Of a stretch of DNA of 64,000 nt, positions 32,493-44,164 are shown piece after piece (the first letter of the stretch is position 1; each line of letters opens with the position of its first letter). The DNA comes from Phascolomyces articulosus. Lineage: Eukaryota; Mucoromycota; Mucoromycetes; Mucorales; Lichtheimiaceae. Under the pieces are notes generated by a model that saw only the letters and a list, made by a program, of their open reading frames with translations, did no database searches and was not told the origin of the DNA. A program made the position numbers and the translations under genes. The stretch spans positions 372,001 through 436,000 of the forward strand of contig JAIXMP010000021.1 of assembly GCA_025677815.1 (NCBI GenBank), in the 5' to 3' direction.

Positions 32493-33303
32493 TTTATATG
32501 TATATATATGAGATACCCAAGAGGTGTTGATACAAGTAAGAGAAAGAGGGAAGGAGAAAGAGAAGTGTGAGAAGTGGAAAAGGAGATATGGTATTTTAGA
32601 TTTTCTATATTAACTTTAAAGAAAAGCTGGTTGTAATTTGTAGCCAATAGTAACGACAGAAACTGGGGTGCAAAAGAAGTTGCTGGCAAAAAAAAAAAAA
32701 GAGAAACCTTAAATATGATTTGATAAATTGATAAGCTTTTCAAAAACTATGTGTAACAGTCGTGGGTTACTTTTTAAACTTGTAAAGTAAGCAATGAAAT
32801 AATGTACAAGTATATATAAGACTATATCTATAGCATCTACTATTACATAATGCTTAAAATATGGAACTGTTAATATAAATGTATATAAAAGGAGCTGTTA
32901 GTCTGGGAGTTTATATATTATTATATATTGCAGATCTCAAAAAAGCCAAGTTATTATGAAAGATATTGATAAATTACGATTTACTCGAAGTATGAAAAAG
33001 CGGCATAAAGATGAATGATGAAAGGTAAAGAAAAATGTTTGATATGGTACAGATTATTAATGAAAGAAGAAGAAAAAGAGACGTCTAGTTTTGGATTGGA
33101 TGTAGATGATTGTAAGAGTGCGTATTCTCAAGCGGGATAAACAAGAGATGGCTATAAATTGTTGAACGAAAAAGAGGAGGAGACGGAGGAGGAGAAAAAA
33201 GGAAGATATAATTGAAATATGGGCAAATTACAAGAAAAAGATGGAAAATGATAATAAATGGTGATTAATATTTGATGGATGAGAAACAGAGAAAGTCTAT
33301 TAA
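32493..33303. other. intergenic segment
   Basis: Promoter side of PHO88 (minus) and 3' side of the Mso1-like gene (minus). It is AG-rich on the plus strand (33060-33200), with no supported frame. Confidence 0.45.
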
Positions 33304-35107
33304 TTAGAAATAACCACCTCCTCTTTCTGTATATCTATTAGAAAATTGTTGAGGTATATCTCGTGGACCACGTACACGATCTCTTGAAGCTGAATTATCA
33401 TATCGACTGGCATAATAATCCGAAGATGTGGATGGTGATATATCATGATTATTACTTCTACCAGGAGATCTTGCTCTTGCTGAAGCAGGTACATGACGAT
33501 CACTCAAATAGCTTCGTGATGAACCATAATCATCATGATCCATATTATATCTTGAAGGTTTCTCTTGTTGACGCATACTACCTGCTACTGGATTTTTATT
33601 TCTTGAAGACATTTTCCATCCTCCTCCATCGTTTTCTTGTGGACGACGATAAGTTGTTGCTGATCTAGTTGTCGTCGTTGCACTCTCATCATATAAATCG
33701 TTATCATGTCTATCAGGTCGACGATAAGTAGCTGATCTTGTAGCATGGCGATCTTCATAATAATCATGTTCCATGGAAGGAGCTGTTCGTCTACTATTAC
33801 GATCATGATAAGCATCAGTTTCCATTGGACCATGTCGGCTTGACCCCACTTCTAAATGAGAAGCACCAGTACGTCTTTGTTGACGAGAAGAATGATCATT
33901 ATATTCATAGGCATTATTATTGTTGTTATCCATTAAAGGAGCACGACGCTGTTGGCGTAATTCTTCACGTTCACGTTCACGCTGAGACATTTGGGGTTCA
34001 GGATGAGCATCCCATAATTTTTTTCTACCTCTTGCCCCTTGTCTATCCAAGGGTGGTAACATACTATCATTTTCTTCCATGCTTTGACGATGCATCATTT
34101 TTGATGGTTGTTGTCGAGGTGCTCGTTCATCATATAACCATCGTGGTAATGGCTCATGTTTTTTCTCATAGTGTTCTCGAAGTACTCGTGACACATGTGT
34201 TTCACCTTCCCAATCAGATTCATCCGATTCTGAAAATATAAATATATTAAATCACACGTTTATACACTAAACACCAAATTATTCATATACATTCACATAG
34301 CCCAACTTTTCTTTTTACCTGGACCACGGTCATCACGCGAGGGTATCTTATCAGCCATGTTTTGCGTTGCTTGGACAAGCTTTCCCCATAATTTTGCACT
34401 CTGTTTCGGTTTGTCATCTAATATATTTCATGAGTTAGCTGTACCTGAGAATGGAACGGTAGGAAGGAGAAAATAGAAAAAGGGAGAGAGGGAAAAAAAT
34501 AAAGTGCTTTATATGTACATATTCGACAAAAATATACACAAACAATAAAAAAAATGAAATACTTACACTTTTCGTTCAATTGTTTCCACTTTTCGTTTTG
34601 ACGTACTTTACCCCATAACTTTTTACCTGATTGACTTGGTGATGAACCAGAATCACTGGATTGGTCAGGAAGATGAGCAGCAAAGTTATTATAATAAAAA
34701 GAATCGTCATCATTGTCTCCTCCATTGTTGCTATTGGTGGTGGTATTGTTTTTAATGTTGTTATTGCTAGGTGACCGGACAAAACGTGACCATTTACTTC
34801 CTGTCGAAGTAGCAGAGGAAGTATCTGAAGTAGCAAGCTGATTCAAAGTACTACTTGAATTGGATGAAGCAGCGGATGTAGGTCTCGATCGGTTATTCTC
34901 GTTATTGTCATAAGAAGGTACAGGTTTTCGAGGGACTCGTAAGTTGGAAGGATCTTCAGCAGTAAACTTTGTTGGTAAAGGAGGCAATGGTGGACGAACG
35001 ACTTCTTGACATTTATGTCGAGCTGGATATAAACCAACATCTTGACCGCAGTCTTTACAGCAGACGACAACTTTAGAAACTCGATAGTCGACTGCTTGAG
35101 CTCCCAT
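33304..35107 (-). CDS. Mso1-like exocytosis protein with N-terminal zinc-ribbon-like segment
   Basis: Three exons: 34567-35107, 34319-34417 and 33304-34229, totalling 1566 nt, or 521 residues. The N-terminus has four cysteines plus a histidine in VVCCKDCGQDVGLYPARHKC, a possible metal site, followed by a Pro-rich segment and a Ser/Asn-rich linker. Next come KKLWGKVRQNEKW and, just after the first splice, AKLWGKLVQATQNMADKIPS. Then ETHVSRVLREHYEKKHEPLP and RWLYDERAP. This set matches the Sec1-binding region of fungal Mso1 proteins, which act at the plasma membrane with Sec1, Sec4 and SNAREs. The C-terminal half is disordered, rich in Arg, Ser, Asp, His and Tyr. The LWGK element appears twice. 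Confidence 0.72.
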
Positions 35108-36125
35108 AATAATAATTTAAATAGGTGGAATGTCAAAAACAATAAAAATGAAATAAAGAGGAAGAAATAAATATAATGAAGTTATTAAGGGGAAATATAA
35201 AAAGAAGAAGAAATAGAAAATGTGAATTAATGTGGAGCGTGTACAAGACAAAAAAAAGGAAAAGGGGAATTAGGGCCTTCTTTTTTTAGCCTGATTCTTT
35301 TTTTTACTATACTTCTTTCAAATAATAAAAATATTTGGTAAACTCAACCTAAATGAATGATCTAATCCATCGTCTTCTTCTTGATTATTGTTATCTATAG
35401 TATTATTATTATCACCACTACCACTACTTCTTCTACATCCATATTCCATAAGCTATATAGAATCATTTGTATAACCAAGTTAATTTATAGTCGAGACTAT
35501 TTGCTTGTGAAATTCTTCGCAACGCGGGCATTGAAGCCGATTTTTTGGGGGTGGATGATCATGTTACACGAACAAAAATCCTCGTGGCTGGCTATTACTT
35601 CACCTTGGTAACTACAATGCCTGTTACCATAAGGAAAAACCATAGTAACAGTTTGATACAATGTGTTATTCATTAGTACGCATAATACAGCTAAGAAATA
35701 TTGGTTTTTTTTCCTAATAATTTGCTCCGAGAATTTCACCTACCGTGAATTCACACTTTTGTGTAAACCATAATTTTAATTTTGCGTTTCATAATTTTTA
35801 CGTTTGCGTCTTTATAATCATTTCGATGAATAAATAAGATGTTGTAATTTGGTACTATTGTCATGCTAATAAGTGTACCGAATAAGTTTCATTTATGGAG
35901 AAGCATTTTTCATCCACCAATGCCTAAATTTTAGAACTATTGGATTATTTCTATTACTTCGTGTCCTCCATTTTACCTCAATTTCACATATAACGCATTT
36001 GAATGAAAATAACACAAGGAACACTTAATAAGAAAAGCCCGTGCAACATGGAAGTAAATAATGTTTCATAGTCTATGATATAAATAACTATAATTGTCGG
36101 ATACGATAGCCACTAAATCATATCA
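35108..36125. other. AT-rich intergenic segment
   Basis: Promoter side of the Mso1-like gene. A minus-strand frame at 35497-35739 (80 codons, with GEVIASHEDFCSCNMIIHPQ) has a less random composition. It has no neighbours to splice with and no recognised family, so I leave it uncalled. Confidence 0.35.
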
Positions 36126-36620
36126 ATGACTTTTCGTCTGGACCTACTGAGTGTCACAACAAATGATAAAACATAGGTATTTAAAAGCAATAATAACAGG
36201 GAAGGTTGCAAGCGAAATGGCTACATACTCTTACAAACTGTACAGAAGAGTAAATCTAAACAGGTTTTTACCGGTGAAATAAATCTTGACCTTAATACTT
36301 TCAACAATGCCTATTATTCCTTCCACAGAGATTCAATCAATCCACATACCAATAGTACAAATAATATGGGTCTTACGGGTAATATTTACTGGTTAACACT
36401 GGTTGACAAGAGGATGATATACTGTGTTCAAGAGATAGAATACTTTATCTACCATCACACATTTGAGAGTTTAAGACATTGGACCCTTGGTCGTATGCTT
36501 AAATGCTTCACAAAGCTTGATGTAAGTTCTTTCTACTATATGTATAGGTATATAATTGAATTGGTCATGGCCGATAACATACACTTGTGGATGTTTTTTT
36601 TTCATGTAAGTAAACGTTGA
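36126..36620 (+). pseudogene. unrecognised 165-codon frame interrupted by one TAG
   Basis: From the ATG at 36126 the frame reads MTFRLDLLSVTTNDKT, hits TAG at 36174-36176, and then stays open for 147 codons to TGA at 36618-36620. Segments include VFKSNNNREGCKRNGYILLQ, VFTGEINLDLNTFNNAYYSF and FIYHHTFESLRHWTLGRMLK. The composition (Cys, Trp, Gly, His well spread) is not that of AT noise. The TAG could instead be the end of an intron (ACATAG|GTA), in which case 36177-36620 is a last exon. A possible donor after ..FTKLD (GTAAGT at 36522) also exists. No homologue recognised. Confidence 0.35.
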
Positions 36621-37478
36621 AAGCTCTTGAACCTCACTAAGCATCATATTAACGAAATCCTCACGAAATGAACAAGGTGCAAGAGATCTTCCATAAAAGG
36701 GGAATACTAAGGATACACTATATAATTTCCTTATATAGTATTCGGAACACTAGCATCTGCTGAGGTTTCATAGAAAGCTACACAATATATAAGTTCCAGG
36801 TTAAATGTCCATGGTTTAATTATAATAGAATGTTTTTTGAGATTCATAGTAACTAGTTTGAATGATATCATCATGTTTTGCTATTCGAAAATAAAGCAAG
36901 GCACTCTTTGATGCCTTGGTGGTGTTGTTATTCACGAAGTTTACGAATTTGTTATAAACTAATATATGTAAAAACCAATAGTCTATAAATCTCAGTAACC
37001 TGTCTATTATTAATTAATTATTGTGACGCAAAAGTGTAATTTCTTGGTATGCAAATAAAATACTAACCATTTGTTCATAGAAAAGATTATTGTGCTTAAA
37101 GATGGTTCTATATAACAATTAAAATTTGAATTAAAGGTTTAGCTCACCATTCAACTCAATAATTGACATATGTTGATATATATATATATATAAAGTAATA
37201 AAGTGATGCTTGTATAAAATATATATTATTATAAATGCAAATTACCAAAAAAGAGGTTGATATTAATAAGAGATATTATGTAAAAGGTGTTCAAAGGAGA
37301 AATGATGCATTAGAGAAAGAAAAAAAAAGTACAATTAGTTTGAAAAGTTCTTTTACAAAATAGTAAGGTTGTTAATAAGAAGGATAATGGATGATGACAA
37401 TGCAACAACAAAAAAACAACAATGAATAATTCAATTTAAAACTTGAACATTGTCGTATATATGGCTGTATGCTAATTA
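36621..37478. other. AT-rich intergenic segment
   Basis: Nothing gene-like. There is a (TA)n tract near 37165-37192 and poly-A near 37318-37327. Confidence 0.45.
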
Positions 37479-38988
37479 TTATGATGTTTCATGAACACCT
37501 TGACGTTTTTCTGGATCGTCCAATATGGATTGTCTTGTGACAAGTTGAAATGGACAATTTGGAAGCGGTAAAAATCGTGAAGCTGGGAGATCAAAGGGTG
37601 TTAAAAAATAATGTCTAGTCAAATCAGTTTCTTCTAGTTGATCAGTTATTGTTAACGCTACAGCATCCAACTGGCTTTCAGTTGGATAAAAGAGATGAGC
37701 AAGGTTATATGAAATAGTTGCAGTGTCACTCTTTTCGTCGTCGTCACTGTTGACTTGATCTAGTATTTTAGCCGATGAACTTGTAAAACCATGTCGAAAT
37801 CGAGCAGGGTAATGTAATAATTTTCTATTGACAAGAGATAATGAATGTTTAAGATCCTTATCCAACACATCTGGTTCTTCTTTCTGTTGTTTTGGCTCGT
37901 TTAAAGCTTGAGAATGGATTGTTGATTGATGACTACTACTAATCGATAATGGAATCGTTGCAGCAACTGATGGGGCAAGTTGTGAAGGTGGGACAGTTTG
38001 GTGTTGTTGCTGCCTGATTGTAGTAGTTGTTACCGTTGAATTTTCTTCGACACTATAATAGGTGGATAAATTATGGATAGACATACTTTCACTACTGCCT
38101 GTATCTGAACTCCATTCATCTTCGTGATGATTATTTGTTTGGAGGGATGTTGTTCCATTGATCGTATCGTCATGGGCTGTTGTATATAATGCACTATATG
38201 TAGAAGACGGAAACTTGGAAATGGACTGATGTTGATGATGTTGATCCCAATCATGAAAATAAGAATTCCCTGTAGGTACCGTATCGGATGCTATCATAGG
38301 TTCGCCTGGTAGTGAAAATAACATAGGACTTTTGCGTTCGTTATCCGATCCTCCTCTACCTTTGGGTGAAGGTTTATTAGATGGTTGTTGACGATATCGA
38401 CGCGCATTATGCCAAACTAATATTCCTACGGCAATCATGGCAACCATACCGGCACCACTAGCCCCAACAATGCCAGCAATAACATTTTTATTTAAATTTT
38501 GTTGTTGATCAGGTTCTTGATCTGCAGTAGTGTTAAATCCATTATCGGGGAATTTTGGTGCTACTTCTTCTACAAGAGGAGTTGTTGACACATGGTGTTG
38601 TTGTGCTGGTGGTGGAGGATGTGCTAAATTGGATTCAACAACACGAGCTGCGCGTACTTCTTCATCTTGTTCATTATTTGTAGGCACAATTAAGAAATTA
38701 GAAGAGTATGACGGTGCTGTGAGTGTTGATGTTGTACTTTCAATTAGAATAGTAGAGTTAGCTAATTAAAATTAAAAATATAAAAATCGACCATTCAAAT
38801 TAATAAGGAAACGAAAGGAAAGAAGGTGAGAATTAATAATAAAACAACTAACAAGATATATCATTATTATTTGTAGTATTGTAACTAAGTTTAGAAACCA
38901 TACTATTCAGTGTTTTGTCCATAGGTATTGAAAAACATGGTGATATATATAATATAAAAAGATAGAAGAATAGTACTGATTTATTCAT
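37479..38988 (-). CDS. secreted-pathway single-pass membrane protein with long cytoplasmic tail
   Basis: Two exons: 38853-38988 and 37479-38761, totalling 1419 nt, or 472 residues. The N-terminus MNKSVLFFYLFILYISPCFS is a good signal peptide. A short Ser/Thr/Asn-rich outer part of roughly 100 residues follows. A transmembrane helix with small-residue packing lies in VIAGIVGASGAGMVAMIAVG then ILVW, followed by basic HNARRYRQQ. This marks the tail of about 280 residues as cytoplasmic. The tail is disordered and polar apart from a conserved-looking end (FYPTESQLDAVALTI, HYFLTPFDLPASRFLPLPN). The layout resembles fungal cell-surface sensors or polarity markers, but no family domain is visible. 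The functional idea is inference. Confidence 0.7.
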
Positions 38989-39541
38989 GATCAGGGGAGA
39001 GAAGGAAGAAAAAAAAAACAGGAAGAGAGAGAACAAAGTTGTTGTCAAGAAAAAAAATTGCCCGTTTGATTGTTAAAAAATGTCAAAAAAAGTTATTTAG
39101 ACGTTTGTTCTTTTGTAGTAAATTTTGAAATTGGTCCACTTTATAAGAGTACAAATAAATAAGACAATTTACTATTATCTATCGTTATAATTGGTCTGTA
39201 CATTACTGCGTTCTTCATCCTTTCTCTTTTTTATTCTCATGCTATTCTTGTATATTTTATAATAAAAATACTGCATATCTCCATCTTTTTTAATAGTAAT
39301 TCAATTATATTATATATTATGTTGTATATAATAAAAAACATAGACTATTGGGTTCGCAGTAACAGTAAGTAACTTTTTTTCGCAGATAACCAGTAGAACG
39401 AAGCAGCAAGAGAGAGAGAAATCATGAGCCAATCAAAATTTGACTTTCAAAATCTTTTTCATAAAGCTGCGTAACCGAAAGAATAAATTCCTTTTTCTTT
39501 TTCTTTCAAATACGCACTTACATATATAGACATTCAAAATA
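38989..39541. promoter_or_regulatory. divergent promoter region
   Basis: Lies between the start of the membrane-protein gene (minus) and the start of the C3HC zinc-finger gene (plus). No specific factor site was identified. Confidence 0.4.
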
Positions 39542-42500
39542 ATGATGGAAGCTTCAAAAGATGCCTTAAGCAGTAACAATCTGCTACAACGCTGTGACGA
39601 TTTACAAAAACTTTGCGATACGATCAGAACTGAAAGAAATTATTCCAAACGAACCATTGATTTTGTAATGACCACAGATTCATTTCTTCCGTAAGTTTTT
39701 TTTTTTTTTTTTTGTTTTTTTGTTTTTTTGTTTTGTTTTGTTTTAGTTTCAAATAATTAACATACAAATTAAAAAATCATAGATCGAAACGAGTACGATC
39801 AGTAGATAAAGAAAACACACCAAAACCTATTGATGAACCAACACCTGAATCTTCACCAGATGTTACATTGAAACCTTCGTTGGATCGTGAAGCTTTTTAT
39901 AAACGCCTTGAAACATATTCTACACCATTTATTTCAAAACGACGACCAGTCAATGCTATTCAATGTGCAATGCATGGTTTTGTTGATACACACTTTGTGG
40001 GTGGACCAAAAAATAATATCTGTAAACTTTCCTGTACATCGTGCGAATGTACAAATTTTGTTATTGATATTAGTTGTTTTAATCCAAATATACCCAAAGG
40101 TAAGAAATTAATTGATTATAGTTTTTTTCTTCTTTCCTCCTCCTTGTATTTATATCACCATGACTTATTACATATTCACACACTCAACAAACACTCACGC
40201 ATACACATACGCATTTCTTTCTTTTTTTTATATATTTATAGTTCAAGAAATTATGCAAACCTACTTGAAAGAATTGAGCAAATCACATCGACCTGGATGT
40301 TTCTGGAAGTTTGATAAATGTTCAGGTAAATATAATGTACTTATTTGAATTGTTATGTTTCATGTGACTTTATTTTTACTCTTTTAAGTTTTACTAACGT
40401 TTTGATATGGTGTTTTTTTTAAAAAAAAATAGATGATATTTATGCTTTTCCTCTCGGTACATCTACTGAAGCGCTTAATTTAATTCATACCGAAGGCGCT
40501 CGATTATTGAGTTGTGAATACTCTTTACCTACCATTGATCATCCTTTGGTAATTTTTTTATGACACTTTATTCATGCATAACAAAACGTAAAAAAATACA
40601 GATTTTTCTAACCTGCTTTTTTTTTCTTTTCATAGACTAAAACACAACTTGAAAAGTTAGATATTGTTATTGGAACGACTGAGAATATTCCTGCTGACCA
40701 TGCTGATACCACTATTCTTCCAGATGCCAAAAGAATTCCTTATATTATTGCCATGTTTGGTTGGCGATTAGATATCCAAAAAGGTGTCCATGCATTCAAA
40801 TGCTATCATTGTTTCCAAACAGTGACAATGGAAGAAACGAGATCTTTTAATGTGAAAACCAACCATATGGAATACTGTCCATGGGTAAATCGAACACAAG
40901 CTATGGTTCAAAGACCTCATCAAGGAATGCCACTTACAAATGCTGATGTGGAAGCTATTGGTACAGATAACGATAGTAACAATAATGAAAATATCTGTGG
41001 CTATGAATGGATGATTGGTATCGTTGACCTTGAATATGATTTCTTATTTTATATGCGAGAATCTTCACTCGCATATCAGGAATCAAGACTTCAGTGGTTC
41101 AAGGATGCTCGTCGCCGGATGGCTGAATCCCGTGCTGCTTTGGCTATGGAATTTCCAGATTCTCCAGACAGTATTCCTGATCAAGCATTCGAATCAATGA
41201 AACGAAATGCAGAAGGAAAAGATCGTGAAGAAAAGGAAGAGGTTTCTGTTATGGAAACTACAAAAGAAGGAGACGTTCCCACATATGATGAAGCCGTTTC
41301 TGAAGAACGGCAACAAAAACAACCTTCAGTGGATGAATTATCTGTTATTGAACAAAATACATCTGTGGTTAAAGGACCAGAACAACAAGAAAAGGAAGCT
41401 GACGTTGGTGATAAATTGGAACCAACCACAGTTGTTCAGCCTGTCACTGCTACGCAAGAAGAAGCAATAGAGCAGGAAGAAGGTCATTCCAAATCTTCAC
41501 AAGAAATTGAAGATGAATTGATGGACTATATGGAATCAGAACCAGAAGACGAAGGTGACGGTGAAGGTGAAGCTTCTGCTACGTTGTCCTCCAATGAACA
41601 AGTAAAAACTGACGATAAAGAAGAAAACGGACCAGAAGATGTTGATATTGATGTTTCTTTATTGGAAGATGTCCAAACACCTACTATAACTGGAATCTCA
41701 GCAGGTGTTTCAACACCTACACCCGATCAATTGGAACAACAACAGGAAGAATTAGATGATACAACTACTGCAATTGCTATTACTCCCGCCACCGAGGAAC
41801 AATCGTCTACTTTACCTATTACAGAAGAAATTGAAAAGAGTGACGAAACATTGCCTTTGGTAACCAATGATGATGAGAATGATAAACCACTTGATCAGCA
41901 ACAACCTGAGGAAAATACTGTACTCACACCTTCTGTCCAAATTGAAGAAGTCGATGATGAATTAGTGGATGAAGAGATGGGTGAAGCAACAGATGAATCA
42001 TCTGTTGCTCCTATTATTATTACCAAAGACGGCATCGAGGATGTTTCCCCTGATCATGAAAAAGAAATAACACCAGTTCCTGATGCAACCGCTGTTATCA
42101 AAGCTGAAGATGACCAGGCAGATAAATTGGTACAGGAAGAAGAGGATGTGGATGAAGATTCGAAATTTATCAGAAATATGGAACAAGATGATGAATTAGA
42201 AGAAACCAAGAATGAGCAAGTAGTAGAGGAAAGTCCCATGGTGGTACTCCAAGACGAAAAAAAAAATGAAGAAATGGAGGTATTAGAACAAACTGTTCCC
42301 CAAGTGATGGAAGAGACGGATGGTGATGCTGTTGTTGTTGTTGACACTCCACAACCTCTTACAATCAACAAGGACGGCGAGGAAGATTCGGCTGCTGTTG
42401 TAAGCACAGAGAAACAGGAGATGCAAGAGATACAAGGTACGGTCTCTGTATCACTACCCACGCTTGAACAAGACGATTCACTCGCCAAGAATGACGAAAA

Positions 42501-43722
42501 GCTACAATCGCCTGTATCTGACTCTTTAGGTGGCCTTGAAGAAGAAGTTTCAGTAGAGGAAGGTTATGTAGATGAAGAACCACAACAGCCTACTTCAACT
42601 GATCACACAGAGAAGGAGATGAACATTATCGAACAACCTGACGATTCTACTGTTATTGTTCAAGAAATTGAAGATGAAACAACAGAGTTGAAAGGAGGTA
42701 ATAATGATAATACAAGTAAGGCGACTTCTGTTACAGTTGATGAAGAAGAGATAGCAACAAAGGAGGAGGCAATAGAGCAAGTTGACGACAGTCGTGTTTC
42801 AGAAACAAACATCATTGATACAACAGAAAAGATGAATGATGATGATCATGTTAATGATGAACAAGAAGCTGCTGTGGATACTACAACAACGCCTGAAATT
42901 GTCGAACTTTCCAATGACGACAAGGATGGTTCAGATACACCTATCATTTCAATTAACAACAGCAATGAAAATGAGATGACAACAACGAATGTTTATGAAA
43001 CAAAGGCATCAGAACAAACTACATTAGTCGAAAATACTGATGAAACAACCGTTGATACATTGTCATATGAAAATATCGAAACATCAGCTACTAAAGAGGA
43101 AAAAGATCATACCTTCATTTCTACGCCGGGTCCAACAACAGAAGTAAATTCAGAAGAGGAGCAGCTCAAGTCTTTGACGGAAAATATTGGGACACCTTCA
43201 AGTAGTCAGGCAGTTTCAACTCCCCAACTTTTGCAATCAATGGAGGATGCGCTAGGTCAAACACCCAGTAGCATTCCTGATACTATTCCTACTTCTACTA
43301 CTACTACTAATGATACCCAAACTACTTCTGAAGTGACTATTGAGACATCCCTTCCTCAACCAGAAACAACAGTAACATCAGAGGAAGATACAACTACTAC
43401 CATGGGTGAAACTATGACTTCTACTCTTAATACTACGGCTAGTATACCAAAGGATGCCGAGAATGAAGATGCAATGGTAGAGGATAATGAAGAAGAGATC
43501 GTCGATAGCAATGTGGCAGGCACTGATGTGGAAGAAAATCAAGGGGGAAATGGCCAAGAGAGTGAGGTGGGTGTGAGTGGGGAAAAAACAGAGGATATGA
43601 TGGATGCAATGGAAGAGGATCAAAATGAAGTGGTGGGAGAAATAGTAGATGAAGAAATGAGCAATGTGGAGGAAGATAAAGGTGAGGTAATGGAAGAAGT
43701 TCCTACAATTGCTACTGACTGA
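39542..43722 (+). CDS. C3HC zinc-finger protein (Rsm1 / ZC3HC1-NIPA family) with very long acidic tail
   Basis: Five exons: 39542-39690, 39783-40099, 40242-40325, 40433-40548 and 40636-43722, totalling 3753 nt, or 1250 residues. The C3HC domain starts at FYKRLETYSTPFISKRRPV. It includes LSCTSCECTNFVIDISC and, after a splice, KSHRPGCFWKFDKCSDD. A second Rsm1-like block in exon 5 reads AMFGWRLDIQKGVHAFKCYH and CFQTVTMEETRSFN, then NHMEYCPWVN and an ICGYEWMIGI segment. This two-module order matches ZC3HC1 and yeast Rsm1/Pml39-type proteins, which work at the nuclear pore basket and in mRNA export. The remaining 850 or so residues are almost entirely Glu, Asp, Thr, Ser, Val and Gln, far longer than usual for the family. 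Confidence 0.85.
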
Positions 43723-44164
43723 TTCACCCATTTGAATGGAATCGGATGTTTTATCGTAAGTTTTTATATCTTTTTCTTTCTTGCTGATTATTTTACCATC
43801 AAAGTTCCTTCTACTAATATGACTTTTATAGTGCAATATCAAGTTTTCATATTTGTAATAAGAAGATATAAATACATGATGGACCTTGTAATTTTTCTTT
43901 CTCTATACGTAGTATTTCTCTTTTCTACTACCCCATCTACTTTTTACAAAATTATACATATATCATATACCTGTTGTACATAGCCTTGAAAAAATAAGCA
44001 TTTAATTAGCTCATCTAAATAAAGAAAAGCTTTTTTTCGCAATCACTTGAATAATGTTGGCGGAATAAACAAACGCGTGGGGAATAGTTTTTTGGCGTTT
44101 CGCGTTTCTCGATTTTATACATAATTCCTTTTATATACATATTATACTTTTTTTATAGCGTACT
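43723..44164. other. intergenic segment
   Basis: The 3' flank of the C3HC zinc-finger gene and the promoter of the RFWD3-like gene. No gene-like frame on either strand. Confidence 0.5.

Noticed and set aside
42054..42488. Minus-strand Ser-rich frame in the acidic tail of the C3HC protein
   Set aside because: Glu/Asp codons read backwards give Ser/Phe; the plus frame is continuous for more than 1000 codons.
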